Assembly: GCF_004348535.1 (NCBI RefSeq)
Contig: NZ_SMJX01000030.1
Location: 1 to 44,806 of the forward strand
Source: Actinomadura sp. KC216
GTDB taxonomy: Bacteria > Actinomycetota > Actinomycetes > Streptosporangiales > Streptosporangiaceae
Direction of reading: 5' to 3'
Length of the DNA: 44,806 bases
Shown: positions 6,904 through 15,824 of the stretch, piece by piece
How positions within the stretch are numbered: the stretch's first letter is position 1
Layout: every line of letters starts with the position of its first letter
The notes under the pieces: generated by a model
The model's input: only the letters and a program-made list of their open reading frames with translations
What the model was told of the DNA's origin: nothing
Databases searched by the model: none
Made by a program: the position numbers and the translations under genes

Positions 6904-8772
6904 TCAGCCTCCGGGTGTGGGGTGCAGGCACCGGTAGGCGGCGGCGCCGTCCGGGGTGAGCGGCACCGGCGCCGCGGCGCAGTCGGCGCCGGCCCGGAGG
7001 CAGCGGGACGCGAAACGGCAGCCGTCCGGCCGGTGTCCCGGTGCGGGGACGGAGCCGGGCAGGACGGGCAGGTGCCGTCCGGGGGTCCCGGCGGTGGGGT
7101 CGGCGGACAGGAGCGCGCCGGTGTAGGGGTGGCGCGGGCCGGTGAAGATCCGGTCGACGGTGGTCTGCTCGACGACCTGGCCCGCGTACATGACCACGGC
7201 GCGGTCGCAGGAGTCGGCGACGACGCCCCAGTCGTGGGTCACCAGGACGAGCCCCATCGCGGTGTGCTCGCGCAGGTCGCGCAGCAGGTCGAGGATCTCG
7301 GCCTGGACGGTGACGTCCAGGGCCGTGGTCGGTTCGTCCGCGATGAGCAGGGCGGGTTCGCCCGCCAGCGCGCGGGCGATCGAGACGCGCTGCGCCATTC
7401 CGCCGGACAGTTCGTGCGGGTACTGGCGCATGACCGTGCCGGTGCGCGGCAGCCGTACCCGCTCCAGCAGTTCGGCGGCCTTCTGCCGGGCGGCGCGGCG
7501 GCTGAGGCCGGTGTGGTGCCGGACGACCTCGGTGAGCTGGGCACCGACGGTGAACAGGGGGTCGAGGCCGGCGACCGGATCCTGCCCGATATAGGCGATG
7601 GCGCTCCCGCGCAGCCGCGCCATCTCGCGCTCGGTCAGGGCGAGGAGGTCCCGTCCGTCGAAGCGCAGGGCGGAGGCGGTGACGGTCCCGCCCGCGGGCA
7701 GCAGCCGCATCAGCCCGGACACCGCCATGGTCTTGCCGCAGCCGGATTCGCCGACGAGCCCCACGGCCTCGCCCGGGTGGACGTCGAAGCTCACGTCGTC
7801 GACGATCGTCACGCTTCCGGCGGTGTCGCGGAGCCGCACCGACAGGTCCCGCACCGACAGCAGGGCGTTCCCGTCCGGCCGCGGGGTGTCCGCCTGTCCC
7901 GCCTGCCTTCCCGTGGAGACGCGGGTCCGCATCCGCCGCCACGACAGCGGTTCGGCGGACGCGCGGTCGTCGGCGGCGTCCCGGACGGCGTCGCCGAGGA
8001 CGCCGAGCGCGAGCGCGGTCAGCACGATCACGCCGCCGGTCGGCACCAGCATCCAGGTCTGGCGGAAGATCGCCTGGGACGCTTCGGCGATGAGCCCGCC
8101 CCAGCTCGGCCGCGGCGGTTGTACGCCGAGGCCGAGGTAGCCGAGGGACGTCTCGATCAGCAGCGCGGCGCCGGCGATCAGCGAGGTGATCGAGATCGCG
8201 GGGCCGGAGACGCGGGGCAGCACGTGGCGCCACAGGATCCGCGGGGCGGACAGGCCGGCGACGCGCGCGGCGACGACGTACGGCTCGTCCCGGACGTCCC
8301 GGGTCCCGGCCCGGACGACGCGGGTGAGACCGGCCGAGGTGAGGAACCCCAGCGTCACCATCGCGGCCGACTCGTTGTGGCTGAAGATCGCCAGGATGGC
8401 CAGCAGGATCACCACGGACGGCACCGACAGCAGCAGGTCGCAGAACCGCATGACGACCCGGTCCGCGAGCCCCGGGCCGTACCCGGCGACGAGCCCGAAC
8501 AGCACGCCGAGGACGGCGTACACGGCGACCGCCTCGGCCACCACGAGCAGGCTGACCCGGCCGCCGTGCAGGATGCGGCTGAGCAGGTCGCGTCCGAGCT
8601 GGTCGGTGCCGAGCCAGTGGTCCGGCGTGGGCCCGCTGTAGACGGCGGTCAGGTCCTGTTCCTGCGGGTCGTAAGGCGCGACCAGGCCGGCCAGGGCGCA
8701 GGCGAGGACGATCAGCACGAGCCACCCGGCGGACAGGTATCCGGCGGGACGGCGCAGCACGCGGGAGATCAC
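6904..8772 (-). CDS. Fused ABC permease-ATPase (DppC + DppD)
   Basis: 622 residues from the GTG at 8772. Residues 1-270 are a DppC-type permease: a first TM (WLVLIVLACALAGLVAPYD), then HWLGTDQLGRDLLSRI and an EAA loop (VAARVAGLSAPRILWRHVLPR, about 168-188). After a short linker, residues 303-622 form an ATPase with Walker A GESGCGKT (341-348), LSGGMAQR, Walker B LLIADEP and a C-terminal Cys-containing oligopeptide_HPY tail (CRFASRCLRAGADC). Such fusions occur in actinobacterial Dpp/Opp systems. The GTG overlaps the previous stop (GTGA). No in-frame stop or internal ribosome binding site separates the halves. Confidence 0.92.
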   Translation of the reverse strand: MISRVLRRPAGYLSAGWLVLIVLACALAGLVAPYDPQEQDLTAVYSGPTPDHWLGTDQLGRDLLSRILHGGRVSLLVVAEAVAVYAVLGVLFGLVAGYGPGLADRVVMRFCDLLLSVPSVVILLAILAIFSHNESAAMVTLGFLTSAGLTRVVRAGTRDVRDEPYVVAARVAGLSAPRILWRHVLPRVSGPAISITSLIAGAALLIETSLGYLGLGVQPPRPSWGGLIAEASQAIFRQTWMLVPTGGVIVLTALALGVLGDAVRDAADDRASAEPLSWRRMRTRVSTGRQAGQADTPRPDGNALLSVRDLSVRLRDTAGSVTIVDDVSFDVHPGEAVGLVGESGCGKTMAVSGLMRLLPAGGTVTASALRFDGRDLLALTEREMARLRGSAIAYIGQDPVAGLDPLFTVGAQLTEVVRHHTGLSRRAARQKAAELLERVRLPRTGTVMRQYPHELSGGMAQRVSIARALAGEPALLIADEPTTALDVTVQAEILDLLRDLREHTAMGLVLVTHDWGVVADSCDRAVVMYAGQVVEQTTVDRIFTGPRHPYTGALLSADPTAGTPGRHLPVLPGSVPAPGHRPDGCRFASRCLRAGADCAAAPVPLTPDGAAAYRCLHPTPGG

Positions 8773-9716
8773 GAGGCCACCGCCCTCGGCATCAGCCAAC
8801 CGGACACGAGGTCGGTGAGCAGGTTCACCACCACGACCAGGACCGTGAAGTACAGGACGACCCCCTGAAGGACGGGAAGGTCGTGCTGCGCCGTCGCGGA
8901 CACGGCGAGCGGGCCCAGGCCGGGCAGCGCGAACAGCTGCTCGACGACGATGGAGCCGCCGAGCATCCCGATCAGCACGACGCCGAAGACGTTGACGACG
9001 GGCAGCGCCGCGTTCTTCGCCGCGTGCCTGAAGATGATCGACCGGGCGGGCAGGCCGTTGGCGCGGAGGGCGCGGATGTAGGGGCGGCCGAGGACGTCCA
9101 CCATCGCGCCCCGGACCTGCTTGGCGATCATCGCGATCCCGCCCACCGCCAGGCACACGGCCGGGAGGACCAGGGACCGCGCCCAGTCGGCCGGTGACTG
9201 GGCGAAGGGCACGTATCCGGTGACCGGGAACAGGCCGAGACTCACCGCGAACACGACCACGAGCACCAGGCCGAACCAGGGCTGCGGGACGCTCATCCCG
9301 ATGACGGACGCGCCGTCCAGGATCCGCCCGGTGGCGCCGCCGCGCAGCGCGCCGGCCATGCCGACGGCGACGCCCGCGACGGCTATCACGAGGGCGGCCC
9401 CGGCGAGCAGGCAGAGGCTCACGCCCAGCCGCGCGTTCAGCGCGGACGCCACCGGCTCCCCGGTGAACAGCGAGTTCCCGAGGTCGCCGCGGACCGCGTG
9501 CGCCAGCCACGTCCAGTACTGCTCGGCGAGCGGCCGGTCGAGCCCGAGCTGCTCCCTGACCTGCCGGTAGGCGGCGGGGTCGGTGTTGGTGCCGAGGATC
9601 GTCCGGGCGGCGTCGCCCGGCGTCAGCCACGACAGCGTGAACGTCAGCGCCGACAGGACGAGCAGGAGCGGGACCGACCAGAGCAGCCGCCCGCCGATCA
9701 TGCGCAGCACGGCCAT
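8769..9716 (-). CDS. Peptide-class ABC importer permease (DppB-like)
   Basis: 315 residues. The DppB signature is clear: an N-terminal TM (LLWSVPLLLVLSALTFTLSWL), PGDAARTILG, QLGLDRPLAEQYWTWL, DLGNSLFTGEPV, and the EAA region YIRALRANGLPARSIIFRHAAKNA. About six membrane segments are visible. The ATG at 9716 overlaps the stop of the CocE-type hydrolase by one base (TGATG), and its own stop overlaps the GTG of the next gene. It forms the transmembrane pore with the permease half of the following fusion protein. Confidence 0.93.
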   Translation of the reverse strand: MAVLRMIGGRLLWSVPLLLVLSALTFTLSWLTPGDAARTILGTNTDPAAYRQVREQLGLDRPLAEQYWTWLAHAVRGDLGNSLFTGEPVASALNARLGVSLCLLAGAALVIAVAGVAVGMAGALRGGATGRILDGASVIGMSVPQPWFGLVLVVVFAVSLGLFPVTGYVPFAQSPADWARSLVLPAVCLAVGGIAMIAKQVRGAMVDVLGRPYIRALRANGLPARSIIFRHAAKNAALPVVNVFGVVLIGMLGGSIVVEQLFALPGLGPLAVSATAQHDLPVLQGVVLYFTVLVVVVNLLTDLVSGWLMPRAVAS

Positions 9717-11209
9717 CACTCGTCCGGTCCGGCGGGCAGCGAGACGGTCGTGCCCGGCAGCAGGACGGCCTGCGCCGGGGCCGCCGACTCGTCCGCCCGG
9801 ACGAGGGTGAGCCCGACGCGGAGCCGGTCCCCTTCGGCGAGCCGCAGGTGCACCGGGTAGATCTCCACGTGCAGCGTGACGGGGACACCGGGTTCGACCG
9901 GGTCGGCGTGGGTGTGCGCGTGCCAGGGCACGACGATGCCGCCGGCCTCGTCGCGGGCGCTGCGATGGTCGTCGACGGCGCGGTGGGACGCGCGGAGCCG
10001 GCCCTCGGTGATCGGGAGGACCTGCCCGTCCGGGCGGACGACCGACAGCCGCGCGTGCGCGTCGAAGTCCTCGCAGCCGTCCGCGCGCACGACCGCCCGC
10101 AGCCCGACCGGGCCGAGAAGCCGCGCCGGCGCCTCCGCCGCGGGAAGCTCGAACACCGTGGTCTCGCCCCACATGCGCATCCCGGACTCGGTGACCAGGT
10201 CGACCATCGGATCGACGTTCGACGGCGGCGGCATCGGCGTCGCCGACAGCGCCGGCGCGATCGGGACGGGGTGTTCCGCATCGACGGGGCGCCACCGGAA
10301 CCAGGGGATGTTACCGGCCTCCGGGAAGTCGCCGCGGGTCTCCCAGCCGTCGGTGCCGACGCACGACAGCCGCACGTTGGCGCCTTCGGCGGAGGGGTCG
10401 GGGCCTTCGCCCCGCAGCCAGTGGTTCAGCCACCCGGCGAGCTCGTCGCGCTGCTCGTCCGACAGGAACGGATCGTGGCTCCAGGGGCCGACGACGAGCC
10501 GTTTGGGGCAGGTGACCTGCTGGAACCCGCGGACGGTGCCGCGCAGGAAGTAGTCGTACCAGCCGCCGAGGAACAGCGCCGGCACCTCGATCGCGGACAG
10601 GTCCGGGTTGCTGCGGTGGAACAGTCCGGTGTCGAAGTCCTCGCCGAGGATCTCGCCGTAGAAGTTCTCCAGGCCGCGCCGCCGCGTCTCGGCGCGCTGC
10701 GACGCCAGGAACGCGCGGGCGCCCCATGCGGTGTGGGACGGGATGCCGCCGCGCTTCCACATGTCGCGGTAGAAGTCGATGGGCGCGATCCAGGGGGCGA
10801 TGCAGCGCAGGCTCTCCGGGCGGCGCGCGGCGATGAGGAGCTGGTTGAGGCCCGAGTACGAGCCGCCGATCAGCGCGGTCCGGCCGTCGCAGAACGGCTG
10901 CCGGGCCGCCCAGGCGAGCAGCTCCACCCCGTCCTCCACCTCGCGGGGCGCGAGGATCCCGTGGTAGGGGCCGGACGAGCCGCCGATCCCGCGCACGTCC
11001 GCGATGAGCACCTCGTACCCCTCGCGGATCGGGACCTGGAGCAGTTCGGCGTGCATGAGGGCTTCCTTGCGGTACGGCGTCATGACGACGACCGCCGGGG
11101 CCGGACCGCCGCCGGGGGCCGCGTACCGCAGCACCGACAGGGTCGCCCCGTCGCTCATCGGCACGTCGACGTGCTCCGGGCTCGGTAGCGGGAAGGTGAT
11201 CGAGGGCAT
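9716..11209 (-). CDS. CocE/NonD-family serine hydrolase (X-Pro dipeptidyl-peptidase-like)
   Basis: 497 residues with no signal peptide, so probably cytoplasmic. The alpha/beta hydrolase core has MTPYRKEA, ADVRGIGGSSG and the nucleophile motif GGSYSG (likely Ser117), then GGWYDYF with the acid and GPWSHDPF with the likely catalytic His. The C-terminal jelly-roll of the CocE family follows from about residue 330. The family cleaves acyl esters (cocaine esterase), glutaryl amides or X-Pro peptides. The ribosome binding site (GAGGAG before 11209) is good. It sits directly before the importer genes, 125 bases after the flavin reductase, and plausibly hydrolyses the imported compound. Confidence 0.88.
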   Translation of the reverse strand: MPSITFPLPSPEHVDVPMSDGATLSVLRYAAPGGGPAPAVVVMTPYRKEALMHAELLQVPIREGYEVLIADVRGIGGSSGPYHGILAPREVEDGVELLAWAARQPFCDGRTALIGGSYSGLNQLLIAARRPESLRCIAPWIAPIDFYRDMWKRGGIPSHTAWGARAFLASQRAETRRRGLENFYGEILGEDFDTGLFHRSNPDLSAIEVPALFLGGWYDYFLRGTVRGFQQVTCPKRLVVGPWSHDPFLSDEQRDELAGWLNHWLRGEGPDPSAEGANVRLSCVGTDGWETRGDFPEAGNIPWFRWRPVDAEHPVPIAPALSATPMPPPSNVDPMVDLVTESGMRMWGETTVFELPAAEAPARLLGPVGLRAVVRADGCEDFDAHARLSVVRPDGQVLPITEGRLRASHRAVDDHRSARDEAGGIVVPWHAHTHADPVEPGVPVTLHVEIYPVHLRLAEGDRLRVGLTLVRADESAAPAQAVLLPGTTVSLPAGPDE

Positions 11210-11334
11210 GGTGAACTCCTCGCATGGCCCTGTAACGGGCAGGTGGGGATGGCGCCGGGACCCTTCAGGGCGGGTGGCGCAGGGAATGGTGTGAGGTCAG
11301 GTGTCGAGCGGAATGGGCGCGGGGCGGCGGCCGG

Positions 11335-11880
11335 TCAGAAGAACCAGGACTGCGGCTGGTGGCCGCGTCCGGTGAAATCGCCGAACCGGCCGCCGAGGAA
11401 GGCCAGCGGCGGGCCGTCCCGGTCGCACGTGCGCCGCACCGCACCGAACACCACGACGTGGTCGCCCGCCTCCACGCGGCGGTCCACGGTGCATTCGAGG
11501 TGCGCGAGCGCGTCCGGGACGACCGGGACGTCGTGCTCGCCGTAGGTCAGCGGCAGCCCGGCGAAGTGGTCCTCGCCGCGTCCGGCGAACCGCAGCGCGA
11601 TGGGCTCCTGGCGGGCGGCGAGGATCGAGACGGCGAACCGTCCCGACTCGGCGACCGCGACGGCGGTGCGGGCGTGCGCGCCGAAGCAGACCAGCAGCAG
11701 CGGAGGCTCCAGCGAGACCGAGGTCAGCGAGTTGACGGTCATCCCGTGCGGGTCGCCGCGCCCGTCGAGCGCGGTGATGACGGCGACCCCGGTGGCGAAG
11801 CGCCCCATCACGCGGCGCATCGTCGCCGGATCTGCGGCACGGCCCATCGGACCGGCGAGAGCGGACATGGCGTTCCCCAT
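11335..11880 (-). CDS. Flavin reductase (HpaC-like) of a two-component oxygenase
   Basis: 181 residues from the ATG at 11880 (MGNAMSALAG); the frame extends into the upstream gene, but this ATG lies one base past the cupin stop. It has a flavin-reductase split-barrel domain: MGRFATGVAVITA, then HGMTVNSLTSVSLEPPLLLVC (the FMN-binding S-L-T-S...P motif) and a central CTVDRRVEAGDHVVVFGAV. It would reduce FMN or FAD with NAD(P)H and supply free reduced flavin to the HpaB-type oxygenase encoded two genes upstream. A second start at 11868 with GGGGAA is possible. Confidence 0.9.
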   Translation of the reverse strand: MGNAMSALAGPMGRAADPATMRRVMGRFATGVAVITALDGRGDPHGMTVNSLTSVSLEPPLLLVCFGAHARTAVAVAESGRFAVSILAARQEPIALRFAGRGEDHFAGLPLTYGEHDVPVVPDALAHLECTVDRRVEAGDHVVVFGAVRRTCDRDGPPLAFLGGRFGDFTGRGHQPQSWFF

Positions 11881-11881
11881 C

Positions 11882-12226
11882 TCAGAGGCGGTAGCGGACT
11901 TCGAAGGTGAGGCAGCCGTCCTCACTGCGCCACGGCCCGTGCTCCATGCCGGGCGGGCGGCAGGCGTACATCCCCGCGGTGAACGTCTCCCCGAGCCGCA
12001 GGTCGGTGATCGATCCTTCGAGGATGTAGACCTCCTCCCAGAAATCGTGCGCCTGGACGCCGTTCGGCGTGGTGTCGGTGCCGGGCTCGAAGCGCAGCAT
12101 CCGGGTCGCGACGCCGCACGCGGCGTCCGCCGCGAGGATCCGCTCGGTCAGCTGCGGGACGTCCCCCTCGCACGGCGCGAAGCCGATCGTGTCGGCGGGG
12201 AAGAACTCGTGTTCGGGCTTGGCCAT
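11882..12226 (-). CDS. Small cupin-domain protein
   Basis: 114 residues, a single cupin barrel. The first motif is DFWEEVYILEGSI (Glu ligand candidates), the second is MYACRPPGMEHGPW with a His that could bind metal; the first motif has AHDFWEE rather than a full H-x-H. The family resembles anti-sigma ChrR-type and small dioxygenase/isomerase cupins. A strong GGAGGAAGG precedes the ATG at 12226. It lies between the oxygenase (28-base gap) and the reductase (one-base gap), so a role in the same pathway, for example as a ring-processing dioxygenase or isomerase, is likely but not proven. Confidence 0.85.
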   Translation of the reverse strand: MAKPEHEFFPADTIGFAPCEGDVPQLTERILAADAACGVATRMLRFEPGTDTTPNGVQAHDFWEEVYILEGSITDLRLGETFTAGMYACRPPGMEHGPWRSEDGCLTFEVRYRL

Positions 12227-12254
12227 GTCCTTCCTCCCTTCAGGCGTTGCCGGT

Positions 12255-13703
12255 TCAGGCGGCGGTGTCGGTGTAGGCGGCGAGGAAGGCGTCCACGTCG
12301 GCGATGGCCCTGTCGTAGCCGAAGTTGCGGTACGCGTAGCCCTTCGCGACGAACGGCGCGCCGGCGTAGAACATCTCGTACTGGTGGTGGCGGCCGGCGA
12401 ACTCCGATCCGATCGCGTCCCAGACGAGCTTGAACAGCTTCACCCGCTCGACGGCCGGGACGCCGGGCGACTGGACGTACCGGTCGATGTCCGCACGCGC
12501 CGCCGGGTCGTGCAGGTCGGCGACGCTGGAGGGCAGCTGCAGCACCCCGCCGCCCGCCAGGTCGCGCAGTATGGCCAGCACGCGCGGGTACAGCTCGGCC
12601 TGCAACCCCATCGCGCCGTAGACGGCGCGGGCGTCCGGCCGCCACATCCCGTTCGCGTCCGACGCGGCCCGGTACTCGGCCGCGTACACCGCCGACTCGA
12701 CCAGCGACGCCAGCCCCGCCAGCTCGCCGAGCTTCTCCTGCACGCCCGGGATCCGGCCGACCCCGTTGACGTCGGCGACCTTCCCGGCGAGCCCGGCGAT
12801 GAAGCGCAGCTTCACCGTGAACCGGATCTGCGCCTGCCAGTTGCCCAGGACGTGCGCGCCTGTCGCGAAGAACTGGCGCCGCAGGCCGTCCACGTCACGG
12901 TCGACGAAGACCCGCTCCCAGGGGACGAACACGTCGTCCAGGACGACGAGGGCGTCGGTCTCGTCGTAGCGCGTGGACAGCGGGTAGTCGTAGGGCGCGC
13001 CGGCCGTCGCGTACGGGCGGCGGCAGTACAGCTTCAGGCCCTCGGCGGCGACGGGCACGGTGAACCCGACGGCGAAGTCCCGGTCGTCGGGGGTCAGCGG
13101 CTTGATGCACGAGATGAAGATCTCGTCGGCGACGGCCGCGCCGGTGGCGAGCATCTGCGCGCCGCGCACCACGATGCCGTCCGGCCGCTCCTCCACGACG
13201 CCCGCCTGGACGAACTCGCCCTCCCAGGCGTGCGCCGTCGTCGCCCGCGACACCTGCGGCGGGATGATCGCGTAGGAGACGTAGAGGCTCTCCTCCAGCA
13301 GCCGCCGGTGGTAGCCGGTCACGCTGCCCGACAGGTCGCGGCGGTCGGTGACGAACGACTCCGGCGACGAGGCGAACGCCGCCAGGAACGACCCGACGTG
13401 GTCCGGGCTGCGGCCGACCCAGCCGTGGGTGTGCCGCGCCCACGTCTCGATCGCGTGCCGCCGGGCGGCCAGGTCGTCGCGGCTGCGCGGGATCGTGAAG
13501 ACCAGGTTCGCCTCCGCGCCCGTCTCCGGCGCGTGCGCGGTCATCTTGGCGGCCGGGTCGGCGGCCAGGTCGAACAGCTCCGCCATCGTCGCGGCGATCG
13601 GCGCGAACGCGGGGTGGGCGGTCACGTCGGCGACGCGCTCGCCGTCCAGGTGGATATGGCGCGCGTCCTTCAACGCGGTGAGGTAGTCGGCTCCCGTGCG
13701 CAT
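12255..13703 (-). CDS. HpaB-family flavin-dependent monooxygenase, oxygenase component
   Basis: 482 residues, usual length for 4-hydroxyphenylacetate 3-monooxygenase large subunits. Family landmarks in order: TGADYLTALKDARHIHLDG (N-terminal HpaB_N), HAWEGEFVQAGVVEERPDGIVVRGAQMLATGA, DDVFVPWERVF, and the C-terminal helical bundle ending KGYAYRNFGYD. These enzymes use reduced FAD/FMN and O2 to hydroxylate phenols, and some members oxidise chlorophenols or pyrrole-2-carboxylate; the exact substrate cannot be read from sequence. The ATG at 13703 overlaps the DUF2848 stop (TGATG). The flavin reductase that feeds it is two genes downstream. Confidence 0.92.
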   Translation of the reverse strand: MRTGADYLTALKDARHIHLDGERVADVTAHPAFAPIAATMAELFDLAADPAAKMTAHAPETGAEANLVFTIPRSRDDLAARRHAIETWARHTHGWVGRSPDHVGSFLAAFASSPESFVTDRRDLSGSVTGYHRRLLEESLYVSYAIIPPQVSRATTAHAWEGEFVQAGVVEERPDGIVVRGAQMLATGAAVADEIFISCIKPLTPDDRDFAVGFTVPVAAEGLKLYCRRPYATAGAPYDYPLSTRYDETDALVVLDDVFVPWERVFVDRDVDGLRRQFFATGAHVLGNWQAQIRFTVKLRFIAGLAGKVADVNGVGRIPGVQEKLGELAGLASLVESAVYAAEYRAASDANGMWRPDARAVYGAMGLQAELYPRVLAILRDLAGGGVLQLPSSVADLHDPAARADIDRYVQSPGVPAVERVKLFKLVWDAIGSEFAGRHHQYEMFYAGAPFVAKGYAYRNFGYDRAIADVDAFLAAYTDTAA

Positions 13704-14341
13704 CACTGCGCCCTCCGTTCGGTCTCGTAGTCACAGGTCAGGGTGGTATCTCCGGCGGTGAGCGAGAGCCGCCACCGGCGGCCGGGCACGAACCCGCCGT
13801 TCAGCAGCGGCAGCGTCCCGGCGAAGATCACCAGGTCGCCGTCCAGGTCGCCGAACGCGGCGGCGAGCCGCACCAGCAGATCGGTCGGCGTGCGCAGCTC
13901 GGTGAGGGAACCGGACTGGTAGGGGCGCCCGTCGACGCGGCACTCGACGCGGATGCCGTCCCAGGTGTCGTCCGCGGGCAGTTCCACGAACCGGTCGCCG
14001 ACGGGTTTCGGGCAGGCGGCCTTCGCGGCCGCGACGTCGGTGCGCTCGATGTCGCGGTCGGTGTGGTCGGAGCCGACGCCGAGGTAGTGCCGCCCGGCGT
14101 GCCGGACCAGGACCGGCTCCACCTCGCCCGAGGTGTTCCCGCCGGCCACCGTGATCGTGGGGCGGCTGGTCAGCAGCCCCGGGTCGAGGGGGTAGAACGC
14201 GGGGACGGTCGCGGGCTCCGGGACGCCGATCGCGGCCAGCTCCTCGATGTGCGCGCGGGTCGCGGCCTCGTCGCGTCCGGTGTAGCCGGCGACGATCAGA
14301 TGCTCGGGCGCGCAGCGCAGTTCGCCGTCGCCGACCCGCAT
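13703..14341 (-). CDS. DUF2848 family protein
   Basis: 212 residues from the ATG at 14341 (GGAGG 10 bases upstream; a GTG at 14356 overlapping the previous stop is the alternative). It matches the DUF2848 pattern: AGYTGRDEAATRAHIEELAAIGVPEP, TSGEVEPVLVRH, LGVGSDHTDRDIE and IFAGTLPLLNGG. The conserved D-H-T-D-R and F-A-G-T-L segments suggest an enzyme, but no activity is established to my knowledge. Its place between a C-N hydrolase and an oxygenase, with overlapping genes on both sides, argues for a catalytic step of the same catabolic route, probably a hydrolysis. Confidence 0.85.
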   Translation of the reverse strand: MRVGDGELRCAPEHLIVAGYTGRDEAATRAHIEELAAIGVPEPATVPAFYPLDPGLLTSRPTITVAGGNTSGEVEPVLVRHAGRHYLGVGSDHTDRDIERTDVAAAKAACPKPVGDRFVELPADDTWDGIRVECRVDGRPYQSGSLTELRTPTDLLVRLAAAFGDLDGDLVIFAGTLPLLNGGFVPGRRWRLSLTAGDTTLTCDYETERRAQ

Positions 14342-14352
14342 GGTCAGCTCGC

Positions 14353-15156
14353 TCACCTCCGGGCCGCCTGCGCGACATGCACGGGACGCCGGTCGCGCAG
14401 GACGGGGAACTCCTCCCGGGTCCGCGCCACCACGCCCCGGTCGACCTCGCGGTACAGGATCTCCTCGGCGTCGCCCGCCTCCGCGAGGACCGTCCCCCAC
14501 GGGTCGACCACACGCGACGCGCCGCCCAGAGCCACATCCCCTTGCACACCGGCCGCGTTGCAGGCCAGGACCAGCACCTGCTGCTCGACCGCGCGGGCCT
14601 CGGTGAACAGCCGCCAGTGCGCACGGCGCCGCGCTGGCCACGCGGCCGGGACCGCCACCGCCTCGGCGCCCGCGTCAGTCAGCGCCCGCCAGATCTCCGG
14701 GAAGCGCAGGTCGTAGCAGGTGGTGGCGCCCATCGGCCCGAGCGGGGACGCGACCGTGCCGACCGTCTCACCGGGCGTCAGCAGCTCCGCCTCCCGGGAC
14801 CGGTACCCGAACACATGGATCTTCCGGTACGTGTGGACGACCGTCCCGGACGGGTCGATCAGCACGGCGGTGTTGTGCAGCCGCCCCTCGGCGGACCGTT
14901 CCAGAACGCTCCCCAGGTGCAGGAAGCAGCCCAGACCACGGGCCCACTCCCGGCCGGCCTCGACGGTGTCGCCGTCCAGCGGCTCGGCCAGCTCGGCGTA
15001 CCGGTCGAACGCGAAGTACCCCGGAACCCACAGCTCCGGCAGCAGCACCAGATCGGCGCCGCGGGCGTCCGCGACCATCCGCCCGACCCGCTCCCTGCGC
15101 CGCGCGGGCGCTTCGGACCCGGGGCTCGCGACCTGGACGAGCGCGACGCGCGTCAT
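14353..15156 (-). CDS. Carbon-nitrogen hydrolase (nitrilase superfamily amidase)
   Basis: 267 residues with the complete Glu-Lys-Cys triad: LLPELW (Glu), YRKIHVFG (Lys) and TTCYDLRFPE (Cys). The CYDLRFPE context is that of the omega-amidase/Nit2-like branch rather than true nitrilases. It would hydrolyse a small amide to acid and ammonia in the cytoplasm. The ATG at 15156 overlaps the GntR stop by four bases (ATGA) and its own stop overlaps the next possible GTG. In context it probably releases ammonia from an amide intermediate formed downstream of the oxygenase. Confidence 0.9.
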   Translation of the reverse strand: MTRVALVQVASPGSEAPARRRERVGRMVADARGADLVLLPELWVPGYFAFDRYAELAEPLDGDTVEAGREWARGLGCFLHLGSVLERSAEGRLHNTAVLIDPSGTVVHTYRKIHVFGYRSREAELLTPGETVGTVASPLGPMGATTCYDLRFPEIWRALTDAGAEAVAVPAAWPARRRAHWRLFTEARAVEQQVLVLACNAAGVQGDVALGGASRVVDPWGTVLAEAGDAEEILYREVDRGVVARTREEFPVLRDRRPVHVAQAARR

Positions 15157-15818
15157 CGCCCGTCCCAATTCGCCACCGAGGGAAGGCGCAGCACGCCGAG
15201 CGTCCCGTCCAGGTGCGCCGCGAGGGCCTGCGCCGCGCGCAGCGGGTCACCCGACCGGATCGCCTCGACGATCGCGCCGTGCTCGGCGAGCACGACCCGC
15301 GCCCGGTCCTCGGCCGCCGCGATCGCCCGCAGCCCCATCCGGACCTGCCGGTCGCGCAGCGACTCGTAGAACTCCGCCAGCACCGGGTTCCCCGCCGTCC
15401 GCACGATCGCGCGGTGGAACGCCCGGTCGTACTCGATGAACGCGACGGGATCGTCCAGCAGCCCCTCCTGGCGGCCGACCAGCTCGGCCAGCTCGGGCGC
15501 CAGCTCCTCCGCCAGCGGCGCCGCGCGGCGCACGCACCAGTCCTCGACCAGCTCGCGGGCCTGCATGACCGCCTCGATCTCGGCGTCCGACACCGGCGGG
15601 ACGAACGCGCCCTTCTTCGGCATGATCTTCAGGAAGCCCTCGGTCTCCAGCCGGAGCAGCGCCTCCCGCACGGGGGTCCGCGACATCCCCGTCGCCTCGC
15701 ACACCTCCGCCTCGGTGAGGAACGTCCCCTCCTGCCGCGGCAGCGACCCGATATGCCGCTTCAGCCACCTGTACGTGGTGTCCTGCGCACTCTCTCGACG
15801 CTCTTGTGTCCGACTCAT
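15153..15818 (-). CDS. GntR/FadR-family (FCD) transcriptional regulator
   Basis: 221 residues. N-terminal winged helix (about 12-78) with LTEAEVCEATGMSRTPVREALLRLETEGFL, the classic GntR recognition element, and KKGAFVPPV at the wing. C-terminal FCD domain (about 85-215) with metal/ligand-site residues in FIEYDRAFHRAIVRTAGNPVL and EHGAIVEAIRSGD. It heads the eleven-gene catabolic/transport run and very likely senses the substrate or an intermediate. A TGTATACA palindrome overlaps its predicted -10 box, which fits autorepression. The ATG at 15818 has no Shine-Dalgarno sequence, consistent with a leaderless transcript. Confidence 0.92.
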   Translation of the reverse strand: MSRTQERRESAQDTTYRWLKRHIGSLPRQEGTFLTEAEVCEATGMSRTPVREALLRLETEGFLKIMPKKGAFVPPVSDAEIEAVMQARELVEDWCVRRAAPLAEELAPELAELVGRQEGLLDDPVAFIEYDRAFHRAIVRTAGNPVLAEFYESLRDRQVRMGLRAIAAAEDRARVVLAEHGAIVEAIRSGDPLRAAQALAAHLDGTLGVLRLPSVANWDGR

Positions 15819-15824
15819 GGACGT

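Noticed and set aside
6904..8772. DppC-DppD fusion as a novelty
   Set aside because: Permease-ATPase fusions of this class are a known arrangement in actinobacterial peptide transporters.
6196..8868. Long plus-strand open frame opposite the ABC transporter genes
   Set aside because: Antisense shadow with no domains; the minus-strand genes have full motifs and ribosome binding sites.
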